A stretch of 35,904 bases of DNA. It comes from UPXZ01 sp047973025. Its GTDB lineage: Bacteria > Bacteroidota > Bacteroidia > Bacteroidales > Paludibacteraceae. Below the pieces are notes generated by a model, which ran no database searches, was not told the DNA's origin, and worked only from the letters and a program-made list of their open reading frames with translations. Position 1 is the first letter of the stretch. Each line of letters begins with the position of its first letter. Of this stretch, positions 1 to 7,998 are shown piece by piece. The position numbers and the translations under genes are program-made. The stretch spans positions 1 to 35,904 of the forward strand of contig JBKEBE010000103.1 in the NCBI GenBank assembly GCA_047973025.1, given 5' to 3'.

Positions 1-383
1 AAACCGCAAATGTCCAACCCCCATTTGGCTTGTTTGGCACAGCCTGACCAATAACGCCCGATTCCAAAAGTTTGTTTCCCACTCTTGGGAATGTAACTGG
101 GATCAAAGGCAACAATACATTCTTTAATCTTTTGCCCTGCCACAAGCATAAGATTGAAGTTTTGAAAATTGAACTTATTCTCGAAGTTAATCCGGAAATA
201 CTGCTCGCAATGTTCGGAAAATCGAGAGAGTTGTAAGAAATCTATTTTACCTTTGATGCTCAAAAAGCACAAAAGGACATTTAAGATAAACTGTTTTCGG
301 ACTTCTTTAAGACTTGAAAAGCTGTATGATTTCAATACACTGATAATAAGATATTTAGTATTTGGATATTCGTTGGTTGACAT
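1..383 (-). mobile_element. IS4-like DDE transposase, N-terminal part, cut by the window edge
   Basis: Reading the minus strand from an ATG at 381-383 gives an uninterrupted frame of 127 codons that runs off the left edge. It contains the segment IAFDPSYIPKSG-like (here VAFDPSYIPKSGKQTFG) followed by GRYWSGCAKQAKWGLDICG. This matches my memory of DDE transposases common in Bacteroidetes genomes. The Asp in AFDPSY is the likely first catalytic residue. The remaining catalytic residues, the stop and the far terminal repeat lie outside the window. I could not identify the near terminal repeat. The family label (IS4-like) is from recollection of the motif and not from a search. A TATTTTTG -7 element on the minus strand at 516-523 could drive it. 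Confidence 0.8.
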
Positions 384-678
384 AACTTCTCAGATTGTGG
401 TAAATCCTTAAAGTTACTGAATATCAGCGAATTATCCAATTTTTTCGACGGTTATTTTCTTGATTATCAGGTATTTATTTTGTTTTATAACGAACCATTG
501 TTTTAAGGTAGTTGGCAAAAATAATAAATTTATTTAATACTTACCTTCATTATACCATCAATTCCAAGAAAATAATACTAAAATAGGATTTTGAATTAAA
601 GCTTTACTTATATCTCTTGATTAGGTTTTGAGTATATCCATACGCTTGTTTGTGCCGCTGTGTGAAAAAATATAGGCA
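384..678. other. AT-rich spacer between transposase and fucosidase operon
   Basis: No credible coding frame on either strand. The only recognisable signal is a minus-strand TATTTTTG (516-523) that may be the transposase promoter. One end of the insertion sequence is probably in here, but the boundary cannot be placed without the other end. Confidence 0.4.
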
Positions 679-718
679 AAATTAGTTGCACTACACCTGG
701 GTGTAGTGCAACTAATTT
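679..718 (-). terminator. Strong hairpin terminator after the GH29 operon
   Basis: Arms 679-697 and 700-718 are perfectly complementary over 19 bases around a two-base centre, so in RNA about 18 pairs close a four-base loop. On the minus strand the hairpin is followed by TTTTGCC and then more T-rich sequence. It sits 38 bases past the fucosidase stop, as expected for an intrinsic terminator. Confidence 0.7.
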
Positions 719-755
719 ATATAAAAATGAAATTCATATCGAGTGATATCTTTCA

Positions 756-2570
756 TCAAGGACTCACGACCACTCCTATTTCATTCATTGCTACTTTTGC
801 AACTGTGGCAGTAGGCGTAGTAGCCTCCAGTTTAATATATCGCGCTTCTACTTTCTGATCAAAAGCAATCGTCTGCGGCAACGGATTGTGCATAATGTTA
901 CTGAACTCTCCATGGATCGGGATTTCTTTCCAATATTTACCATCCATACTCACAAAGAATTTATAACGGAAAGCCATAGTCGGCTTTGCTTCCTCTTTGA
1001 ACGGAGCATATGTAAAGCTGGTCAACGCCACCGATTTGCCCAAATCAATCGTCAACGGCGAAGCAGCTACTTGCTTCCAACCGACACGAGGCAAATTATT
1101 CCAGTTCTCACCCTCTACCCTTTCCTGCAAAGGAGCCGCATAATAAGCACCCACTTGATTGATGTGAGCGTTCAGGCGGCATTCATCAATTTTCAACCGC
1201 AACCGACTGACTTTTACCGTCGGAAAACGCAGCATACGCTTGTATCCGATTGTGGTACCTTTGCCAACTTCTTTCCAACCGTCATCCGTCAGTGCCTCAA
1301 CGGTGAAAGCCTCCACTCTCTGTCCTTTCATGATATCCTCCTGAAGCATCACAACATTGATTTCCGATTCAGATTTCAAAGTATAAACGGCTTCACTACC
1401 CGGAGCGGCACTCCAGCTTTTTTTTCCTTTTTTCACCCGATTGTCAGCAAAGGCCTGCCAGCGATACGCTGCAAATTCTTTCAATCGATTCACATCCGCT
1501 TCATTGATCAAGCCTTTACGATCAGGAGGGATATTCAATAAAAGTACAGAATTGTATCCTACCGACTGAAAATAAATATCGGATAAATGTTTCAAAGATT
1601 TCACCTTTGTATCTTCTTCCGCATGATAGAACCACCCTGGACGGATGAAAACATCTACCTCCGAAGGATACCAGAACAATTCTGTAGCTTTCTCTAAAAT
1701 GTTACGGCTTTCTAAATCTTTCGCCTGACAGGATATATCCAGTCTATTGTTGTTGACTTCCGAACGGGCATACACTCCGGGAGTCAGTACAGTGGCATTC
1801 CATTCTGTCTCGCGTCCCAGTCCTCTTTCATTTCCTACCCAACGAATATCATCCTCCATGATAGCCATCACAGCTTTAGGTTGCAAGCGTTGAATGGTTT
1901 TATAGAAGGCATCCCAGTCATATACTTGTTTCTTTCCGTTCGGACCTTCTCCGTTCGCACCGTCGAACCATACTTCATGTACTTCGCCGTAATTAGTAAG
2001 TAGCTCAGTCAACTGACTGATAAAAAACTCATTGTAACGAGAATAGTCTCCATAGCATTCCGCATTGCGATCCCAAGGAGAAAGATAAACACCGAATTTC
2101 ATATCGTATTTATCGCAGGCTTTTCGGAGTTCCTTTACAACATCCCCCTGTCCATTCTTCCAAGGACAAGAAGCGACGGAATATGCCGTAGTAGCTGTTG
2201 GCCAAAGACAGAAACCATCGTGATGCTTTGCGGTGAGAAGTACCATTTCAAAACCGGTATCTTTGAGGGTACTCACCCATTGCTCAGCATCCAGTTCGGT
2301 GGGATTAAAGACGGTGGGACTTTCTTTTCCATCTCCCCATTCGCGTCCGGTAAAGGTGTTGATACCGAAATGGAGAAAAGCAGTCAGCTCCATTTGCTGC
2401 CAGGTATACTGTTGAGGAGTGGGCACAAGGCGCGCAACCATATTCACTTTCTGTTCGAGCGTAGCGTTTTGAGGAAATACAACGTGTTTCACGTAATATT
2501 CTTCCGACTTTTGTGCCTGTGCGTCCAGTGTCAGGACAAAGTATAATAACAAGGTCAAGAATTTATTCAT
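756..2570 (-). CDS. Alpha-L-fucosidase, family GH29, secreted
   Basis: Hydrolyses terminal alpha-L-fucose from glycans by a retaining mechanism, probably in the periplasm. The start chosen here (ATG 2568-2570) gives a signal peptide, MNKFLTLLLYFVLTLDAQAQ. Near the N-terminus are HFGINTF and later AKHHDGFCLWP, both GH29 hallmarks. The nucleophile is expected at the Asp of VWFDGANG (residue 203 from this start). The last 200 residues look like a discoidin/F5-8C-type beta-sandwich, probably carbohydrate binding. An upstream in-frame ATG at 2628-2630 overlaps the previous gene as TAATG. That start would add 20 residues in front of the signal peptide, so I prefer 2570, though the overlap makes the longer form possible. 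It is the last and only clearly intact gene of a four-gene operon. Confidence 0.9.
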   Translation of the reverse strand: MNKFLTLLLYFVLTLDAQAQKSEEYYVKHVVFPQNATLEQKVNMVARLVPTPQQYTWQQMELTAFLHFGINTFTGREWGDGKESPTVFNPTELDAEQWVSTLKDTGFEMVLLTAKHHDGFCLWPTATTAYSVASCPWKNGQGDVVKELRKACDKYDMKFGVYLSPWDRNAECYGDYSRYNEFFISQLTELLTNYGEVHEVWFDGANGEGPNGKKQVYDWDAFYKTIQRLQPKAVMAIMEDDIRWVGNERGLGRETEWNATVLTPGVYARSEVNNNRLDISCQAKDLESRNILEKATELFWYPSEVDVFIRPGWFYHAEEDTKVKSLKHLSDIYFQSVGYNSVLLLNIPPDRKGLINEADVNRLKEFAAYRWQAFADNRVKKGKKSWSAAPGSEAVYTLKSESEINVVMLQEDIMKGQRVEAFTVEALTDDGWKEVGKGTTIGYKRMLRFPTVKVSRLRLKIDECRLNAHINQVGAYYAAPLQERVEGENWNNLPRVGWKQVAASPLTIDLGKSVALTSFTYAPFKEEAKPTMAFRYKFFVSMDGKYWKEIPIHGEFSNIMHNPLPQTIAFDQKVEARYIKLEATTPTATVAKVAMNEIGVVVSP

Positions 2571-2607
2571 ATTTATCAAGTAGTATAATAATTTATTCAC
2601 ATTTATC
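2560..2607 (-). repeat. 18-bp direct repeat at the fucosidase start
   Basis: Two copies of an 18-base unit (2560-2577 and 2590-2607) lie exactly 30 bases apart and differ at one base. That difference makes one copy carry ATG and the other GTG. The repeat encodes IN(M/V)NK twice, so the upstream copy looks like an in-frame duplication of the gene's own start region. Confidence 0.6.
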
Positions 2608-2629
2608 TGTTGCAAATCAGAAAGACTCA

Positions 2630-3724
2630 TTAATGATTTTTCAATGGCATAAACACAATATAGGCATCATTGCCCTTCTTTACGGCAGATGAAAACACAC
2701 GCGGCTTTGCATCCTCGATGAAAACAAACGGACGCTCCAGCCTGTCAGGTACGATGGTGTCGCCATCAGCAAGAGGAATACGTTTCTTCATCACTTCAAA
2801 GTCGACCGCCTTCTCCCATTTTTCACCGTCAGAGGATGTCATCATTCCGAGGTAGGTACAGGCATGGAAGACAGCATAAAATTTCTGCGTCGGTTCGTCC
2901 CACCACATTGACATATCTTCCGTATTCCAATCCTGAATTACGGGTCGAAGCTGTATCACGAATCCACGATCGGGATAATCTGATACAGCTATAACCTGAT
3001 TGAGTTGAGTGGTTCCCGGCTTGTCACCTTTCACTATCAGATAATAACGTCCGTCCTTACCCTGTGCGATAGCTGGATTAACCACAAGTTTTGAAATTAA
3101 CCCGACAGGCTCAAGAATAGGAGTCTTCTCGAACGTAAAGGAGCCGTTTATATCATTGCTAGAGGCCACAAAAGTGCGCTGGTTATTTCTCAGAGGTATC
3201 CAGTTTTTGTGTCCGTAACCTGTATGGCTTGTTTCGTAAAGTTCCTTGTCCGACATTTCACGATCAACGTGAGTACTACAGAAATACAGGCAATATTTAC
3301 CATTGAAACATTTAATCTTAGGATTATGGGCTGTTAGCATATCACCCGATACCTACTCATCCTTGGTAAAGTCTAGCACGGTTCTCACATATTTATAAGG
3401 ACCTACAGGATTGTCGGACACTGCATGTGCAACTGTCGAATGTGTCAGCCATCCATAGAAGGTGTAATCGCGCTTCCATCGCGAATAAAACAAGTGATAT
3501 TTGCCGTCATCCCCCTTTATTATCGAACTACACCAGTTGTAATATAATGAATCACTAAATATATTGTCAGCGGTCAATGGCTGAATTTTGTCGGAAATTA
3601 CGATCTGCTTGTCAACAGCCGGAAACTCCACGGGCGTTGAGACATTTGCTCGATTCTGCGCCTATCCCAAGATTGTAAACATCATACACAGTGTGAATCC
3701 TATCCCTTTCAAATTACTTCTCAT
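2630..3724 (-). pseudogene. GH43-like glycosidase with two in-frame amber stops
   Basis: One continuous reading frame on the minus strand runs from ATG 3722-3724 to TAA 2630-2632, interrupted only by TAG at 3662-3664 and TAG at 3353-3355. The first stop falls at the end of a clear signal peptide (MRSNLKGIGFTLCMMFTILG, then TAG, then AQNRANV). The second falls between LDFTKDE and VSGDMLTAHNP. Around them are five-bladed beta-propeller glycosidase features (GDDGKYHLFYSRW, AHNPKI, NPAIAQGKDGRYYLIVKG). The ATG overlaps the sulfatase stop as ATGA, and the stop overlaps the GH29 upstream ATG as TAATG. Automatic callers would split it into 3353-3631 (GTG start) and 2630-3340. Exact family (GH43, GH117 or relatives) is uncertain. 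TAG is a normal terminator elsewhere in the window, so read-through is unlikely. Confidence 0.8.
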
Positions 3725-5289
3725 TTCTTGATGCTTTTACCGATTGTTGTTACTTTAAATGGCCACGCTACAAGTTCGCCTGTTGCCTTCAGTCTCGGAC
3801 ATTGCGCATCGTAACCTTTCAAAGAATCTGTAAGTTCTTTGGAAAGCAACTCTACAAGTTCGGGCATTACAGCAGCAAGATTGTTCTGTTTACCTATATC
3901 TTCCCTTATGTTATAGAGTCGATGTTCTTGATTTTCCCAAAAATATATTAAATGATAATCACCTTTCATTATTGACGAATATGCACCATAACCTTCAGAT
4001 TTGTCGGTTGTCTCACCCCACCGATTAGGATAGTGCCATACAGCCACGCGATCGCATTTTTTCGACGGCTTCTTCAATAGATCTACGAAACTCTTGCCAT
4101 CAATCTTTTGAACAGTTTTGTAACCCTTAATTCCCGCCATCTCAAGTATAGTGGGATAGAAATCCTCTATAATCACACGGTTATCGTTTACAGTGCTTCC
4201 TTTTGTTACGCCCGGCCAGTAGACCATCATAGGCTCATGCACACCACCCTCGTAAGCCGATCCCTTACCAGCACGCGCAGGATAGTTTTGGTCACGATTG
4301 ATACGTCCCTGCCTAGGACCGACACTCTGTCCTCCGTTGTCCGACATAAACATCACGATGGTGTTTTTCATGACTTTCGGATTAGCCTCAAGAAAGTCGA
4401 GAATATTTCCAAGACTTTTGTCCATACCCTCTATTAGAGCTGCATGATTGATTTCGTTTTCGTTTAAGCGTTCGCCGATGAACGGGTCAAACTTCCCCTG
4501 CCCATCGACATCCATATAATTTGAGATAAATCGCTTGTCTGCATTGTTCTGATAGGGAGCATGGATTGCATAATGCGACATATATAGATAAAAAGGTTTC
4601 TCCTCTGCTATTGGCTTCTTCAGTGCCTCAAGAGCTTCAATAGTGAGAGCTTCGGTGAGGAAAGTCCCGGCTCTATAGTATTTCTCAAGCCTCATAATAT
4701 GGAAGAGACCGGTACCATACTCGTTCTCGGCAAGATAACTACCGGGTGCCCCGTTGTCACCTCCGGCTATGTTAACATCAAAGCCGAACGAAGACGGGTC
4801 AGCACCGGTTGTCTCTATCGCACCGAAGTGAGCCTTGCCACAATGAATTGTATAGTATCCATTGTCGCAAAGAATCTGAGGGAAAGCAGTAATCACCACA
4901 GTGCTCTTGATATCTTTCTCGGAGGTCACACCTACAGGTTGTATACCGTTATAATTCCAGTCAGGCATTATGATATCTCCTCCAGGAGCATCGGTCACTT
5001 GGTCGTACTGTAAGGTACAGTTTGTGACACGGTGACGTGCGGCATTCATACCCGACATCAGACTACAGCGGCTGGGCGATGAAATAGCGCATGCATAAGC
5101 ATTGGTGAACTTCACGCCCATCTTGGACATACGACCCATATTAGGCGTATGGTAACGGCGATTGAGGTCGCTCGCTTCTTTCCCAAAAGGTACCGAACAT
5201 TCCTGCCAGCCCATGTCATCAACAAGAAATAAAATAATATTCGGCTTCTGCTGCTTTGCAAAGCCTATTACAGGTATGGACGAAAGCAA
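3721..5289 (-). CDS. Serine-type S1 sulfatase; native signal-peptide start out of frame
   Basis: Arylsulfatase-superfamily enzyme that removes sulfate esters, probably from host or algal glycans. N-terminal KPNIILFLVDDMGW carries metal-binding Asp residues. The activation motif is S-S-P-S-R-C-S-L-M-S-G (residues 70-80 from the TTG at 5287-5289). The residue to be converted to formylglycine is therefore Ser and would need an anSME-type maturase. FMSDNGGQS supplies the later metal ligands. Upstream of the TTG, an ATG at 5313-5315 followed by eight A's would encode a classic signal peptide (MKKKLFVGALLSSIPVIGFA) only if the run had nine or six A's. With eight it stops after MKKNYL. So as sequenced the gene either starts at TTG without a full signal, is switched off by slippage, or is a recent pseudogene. 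Confidence 0.85.
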   Translation of the reverse strand: MLSSIPVIGFAKQQKPNIILFLVDDMGWQECSVPFGKEASDLNRRYHTPNMGRMSKMGVKFTNAYACAISSPSRCSLMSGMNAARHRVTNCTLQYDQVTDAPGGDIIMPDWNYNGIQPVGVTSEKDIKSTVVITAFPQILCDNGYYTIHCGKAHFGAIETTGADPSSFGFDVNIAGGDNGAPGSYLAENEYGTGLFHIMRLEKYYRAGTFLTEALTIEALEALKKPIAEEKPFYLYMSHYAIHAPYQNNADKRFISNYMDVDGQGKFDPFIGERLNENEINHAALIEGMDKSLGNILDFLEANPKVMKNTIVMFMSDNGGQSVGPRQGRINRDQNYPARAGKGSAYEGGVHEPMMVYWPGVTKGSTVNDNRVIIEDFYPTILEMAGIKGYKTVQKIDGKSFVDLLKKPSKKCDRVAVWHYPNRWGETTDKSEGYGAYSSIMKGDYHLIYFWENQEHRLYNIREDIGKQNNLAAVMPELVELLSKELTDSLKGYDAQCPRLKATGELVAWPFKVTTIGKSIKK

Positions 5290-5304
5290 TGCTCCTACAA
5301 ATAG

Positions 5305-5312
5305 TTTTTTTT
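5305..5312 (-). repeat. A8 homopolymer that shifts the sulfatase start frame
   Basis: Eight T's on the plus strand (A8 in the message) directly follow the ATG of the sulfatase signal peptide. Adding one A restores a full-length secreted sulfatase. The position, two bases into the coding region, is typical of slippage-prone contingency tracts, but eight is short for one. Confidence 0.55.
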
Positions 5313-5339
5313 CATAATATTGAACACTTATTTCTAAAA

Positions 5340-6035
5340 TTAATGTATGATTTCAATCCATTCTCCCGGCTTTGTTTCATATCTCAGCATTTTACCATCA
5401 ATAGGAGACAGAATGGTCAAAGGCTCCCCTTTTTCGGAGTATACCCTGAGCTTTGTAACTTTTCCGTCTTCACGAACAGCCGACACCAAAAAAGCCCCCG
5501 TCGCACGAAGATTTTCGAAAGATACGTTCTGCCAACTTTCAGGAATAGCGGGGAATACATGCACTACTCCGGTATGGCTTTGCAACAACATTTCTTGTAT
5601 CCCTGAAGCAAAAGCGAAGTTTCCTTCCAGCGTGAAAGGGCGGTAAGTGAACTTTGATTTTCCGGTACCGGATTGATCACCATTTACATGGAACGTATTT
5701 GGCAAGCAGAAACATTCTGCAAAGGTGCGCAAGGCTTTAAACACCTCCTCACCATTGAATGCGCGCGCTTGCATATTCGCATACCAACTATACAAATATC
5801 CGGTCCAATAATCGGAACCATAGTCTTTCAACTTCTTCAAGGTAGTGCGAATAATGTTTTGCGCTTTTTCACCATCACTCCAGTCGATAATCCCCAACGG
5901 ATGAATAGCTAATGCATGTGAAAAGTGACGGTGCGAATCATTATATGGAAAGTAAAGCAACTTATAGCTTCTTGTGTGGCTGCATCGGCAAAAACAGCTC
6001 CTCCCCGAAAAAATGTCGACAATTCTCATTTGCAT
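5340..6035 (-). pseudogene. GH95 alpha-fucosidase, 3' fragment
   Basis: The frame ending at TAA 5340-5342 carries the C-terminal third of a GH95-type fucosidase: FPYNDSHRHFSHALAIHPLG, GSDYWTGYLYSWYANMQARAF, NTFHVNGDQSGTGKSKFTYRPF, and EGNFAFASGIQEMLLQS. Full GH95 enzymes are about 750-800 residues; only about 215 recognisable residues remain. Homology-like sequence starts near 5985, and the first 25 or so codons of the open frame (from 6035) look unrelated. No GH95 N-terminus or signal peptide is found in 6036-6195. The stop lies 24 bases before the sulfatase ATG, so this was the first retained gene of the operon. A 5' deletion is the simplest reading. Confidence 0.8.
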
Positions 6036-6195
6036 GCGATTTCACAACGACATGTAACAATTGCCGGGTTGCGCGAACAACTCGGAAAGGACGTTCCCTG
6101 AGCCATTGTCAATAACGTATTCCGGAACGGCGAACGACTAAACATAAGTTAAGGTAAAACTGTTGAACGTAGAGATAATTTTATAAAAAGAATTT

Positions 6196-6483
6196 ATGGA
6201 AGAACATACCGATTTTGTAGAATATGACCGTCCCGGCGAGAAAAAAGTTCGGATTGTATTTGAATTGTACCGTTATGAGATACTATTTCACTACTGTGAA
6301 TTCAGACAGGGTGAAAAGGACGAATGGAAAAGCATGACCAAAGATGAGAATGGGTATTTTGAATATACAATAGTCGAAGACAGTGGAAAAGAAATCTCGC
6401 AACGAATAAAATTTCCCACACAGCATGAAATCATGTCCGCTCAAGAAGAAATCGCAAAAAAATACAATATTATAAGTTTTTGA
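6196..6483 (+). CDS. Small acidic protein of unknown function
   Basis: A 95-residue soluble protein starting MEEHTDFVEYDRPGEKKV and ending KKYNIISF. It has no signal peptide or membrane segment and is rich in Glu, Lys and aromatic residues. The pattern of alternating hydrophobic residues in the first 60 positions suggests a small beta-rich fold. I do not recognise a family. It is transcribed towards ssb and shares the terminator at 6522-6549 with it. Coding is supported by the unbroken frame and codon usage like its neighbours, but not by homology. Confidence 0.6.
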   Translation: MEEHTDFVEYDRPGEKKVRIVFELYRYEILFHYCEFRQGEKDEWKSMTKDENGYFEYTIVEDSGKEISQRIKFPTQHEIMSAQEEIAKKYNIISF

Positions 6484-6521
6484 AGTAGGAAAGTATTGAG
6501 CACTCCGTACCTAAAAAAGAC

Positions 6522-6549
6522 AAGGGCACCGATTTTTCTTAGTGCCCTT
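6522..6549. terminator. Shared terminator between the 95-aa gene and ssb
   Basis: Arms AAGGGCAC (6522-6529) and GTGCCCTT (6542-6549) form eight perfect pairs with a 12-base loop, followed by CTTT on the plus strand. It lies between two convergent genes and can serve both. Confidence 0.7.
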
Positions 6550-6586
6550 CTTTGTACGTTTTTATCGCAAAAACCGATTAACAGGA

Positions 6587-7027
6587 TTAGAACGGCAGGT
6601 CGTCCTCTCCTCCTTCCGAGACAGGAGCTTCCACATCTTGTGTTGATGACGGTGTTGACGTCTGAGTCGGACTTCCACCTTCATTCGATTGTTCGGACTT
6701 TTTCCCCAGTAGCTGAATGTTCTCGGCATAAATCTCGGTAGTATAACGCTTTACTCCATCTTTTTCCCACGAACGAGTTTGAATTTTTCCTTCAATATAG
6801 AGCTGTGAACCTTTGCGGATGTATTTCTCGGCAAGCTCGGCTAACCCACGCCAAGCTACTATATTGTGCCATTCTGTACGATCAGGTACTTGGGTACCGT
6901 TTTGCATGGTAAAGCCACGCTCGGTTGTAGCAAGTGTAAAATTAGCTACTGCAACATTTTTGTCCAAATAACGAACTTCCGGGTCTTTGCCCACATTCCC
7001 GACTAAAATTGCTTTGTTGATTGCCAT
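6587..7027 (-). CDS. ssb: Single-stranded DNA-binding protein
   Basis: Binds single-stranded DNA in replication, recombination and repair. Start at ATG 7025-7027 gives 146 residues beginning MAINKAILVGNVGKDPEVRY, the standard SSB N-terminus; an upstream ATG at 7079-7081 would add a hydrophobic stretch not found in SSBs. The OB fold covers about residues 1-105 (TEWHNIVAWRGLAELAEKYIRKGSQLYIEGK). A Ser/Thr/Gln-rich linker follows, and the tail ends in the acidic tip EGGEDDLPF, which docks partner proteins. Length and architecture are normal. A minus-strand TATATTTG at 7071-7078 provides a likely -7 promoter element 44 bases upstream. Confidence 0.95.
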   Translation of the reverse strand: MAINKAILVGNVGKDPEVRYLDKNVAVANFTLATTERGFTMQNGTQVPDRTEWHNIVAWRGLAELAEKYIRKGSQLYIEGKIQTRSWEKDGVKRYTTEIYAENIQLLGKKSEQSNEGGSPTQTSTPSSTQDVEAPVSEGGEDDLPF

Positions 7028-7070
7028 AATAAATAAAATTTTGATTAAAAATATAAAAACAATTGCGAAG

Positions 7071-7078
7071 CAAATATA
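7071..7078 (-). promoter_or_regulatory. Bacteroidetes-type -7 element for ssb
   Basis: Minus strand reads TATATTTG, matching TAnnTTTG. No convincing TTTG -33 box at the usual 19-21 base spacing. Its location just upstream of the SSB start also argues against the longer annotated start. Confidence 0.55.
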
Positions 7079-7238
7079 CAAGTTTTTTTTAACTCGCGAG
7101 ATGATTCGCTATAAAAACACATTAAATTTTGGATAATTCTGCAGGAAAGAAGTAAATGTTTTAAAACAATGACGAAATAATTCTATCTACGAAGCAAAGA
7201 AATCCGAAGCTCGAAAACAAATTATCCGAAAAAATGTG

Positions 7239-7268
7239 TACTTTTGTTCGCGGTAGCTTATAATTTTG
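7239..7268 (+). promoter_or_regulatory. Candidate promoter for the 7373-10949 gene set
   Basis: Two TAnnTTTG matches occur: TACTTTTG at 7239-7246 and TAATTTTG at 7261-7268. Neither has a clear -33 box. A long 5' leader (about 100 bases) would separate the second from the first gene, and that leader contains matched arms at 7282-7294 and 7345-7358. Confidence 0.4.
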
Positions 7269-7372
7269 CAAAACATAAAACGACAGAATCAGGCGTTGTA
7301 GATGAAGGCGCGTATGTATTCAGGAACTTTGGGATGATTCTAATGCCTTTGTTCTGTCAACAGCAATAAAAA

Positions 7373-7996
7373 ATGATGAGAACTTTTCTTAAACTAATTT
7401 CGTACATTTTCCAACCCCTCTTGATACCCACCTACGCTATCATTCTACTGATGCGGATTCCGCTTTTTCAACTTTTTGGGACACAGTATAGAGTGATTGC
7501 CGTCGTAGGAACCTTATTGTTTACCGCTATTCTTCCTGCTTTGCCTATGCTCCTGATGATGCGCAAAGGACAGATCAAGGATGTTTTCATTTCTCGACGC
7601 GAAGAACGCACCATACCCTATTTATTTTCCTTCTTGGCATATGTCTTCTGGGTTCTTTTCCTGTGGCGAACCCTTCAGTTTCCCATGGAGTTCATCGTGC
7701 TTGCAATTGGCACCGTCTTTTCCGTTATCTTGCTGGTTCTTATCAACCTGAAATGGAAAATTAGCGCACATACTGCGGGCGTTGGTGGACTTGTCGGCGG
7801 CATTATTGCCGTATCCTACTTGATTGGCATTAATCCGGTAGGGCTGATAATCCTATCATTGATTGTTTCCGGATTAGTTGCCATATCCCGTATCCATCTT
7901 AAAGCTCATACGCTTTCGCAGGCTATCGGTGGATTCTGTCTGGGGGTATCTTGTCTGCTACTTCCGGCATTTGTCTATACTCTCTTAAACCAATAA
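7373..7996 (+). CDS. PAP2-like integral membrane protein
   Basis: A 207-residue protein with about six hydrophobic segments. The C-terminal half resembles membrane PAP2 phosphatases: KWKISAHTAG corresponds to the SGH motif with Ala in place of Gly, and SRIHLKAHTLSQAIGG corresponds to the SRxxxxxHxxxD motif with Gln where the Asp normally sits. The first motif is only hinted at by ISRREERTIPY. Changes at catalytic positions mean activity on lipid phosphates is uncertain. It is followed after two bases by the XRE-cupin gene, so they are very probably co-transcribed and translationally linked. Confidence 0.75.
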   Translation: MMRTFLKLISYIFQPLLIPTYAIILLMRIPLFQLFGTQYRVIAVVGTLLFTAILPALPMLLMMRKGQIKDVFISRREERTIPYLFSFLAYVFWVLFLWRTLQFPMEFIVLAIGTVFSVILLVLINLKWKISAHTAGVGGLVGGIIAVSYLIGINPVGLIILSLIVSGLVAISRIHLKAHTLSQAIGGFCLGVSCLLLPAFVYTLLNQ

Positions 7997-7998
7997 TC

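Noticed and set aside
169..411. 80-codon open frame on the plus strand
   Set aside because: It is antisense to the IS4-like transposase, whose motif-bearing minus-strand frame explains the region.
888..1541. 217-codon plus-strand frame
   Set aside because: Opposite strand of the GH29 gene; no motifs and no start context.
2630..3724. Genome-wide TAG reassignment
   Set aside because: TAG terminates the XRE-cupin, C69 and psd genes at the expected family lengths, so it is a working stop codon here.
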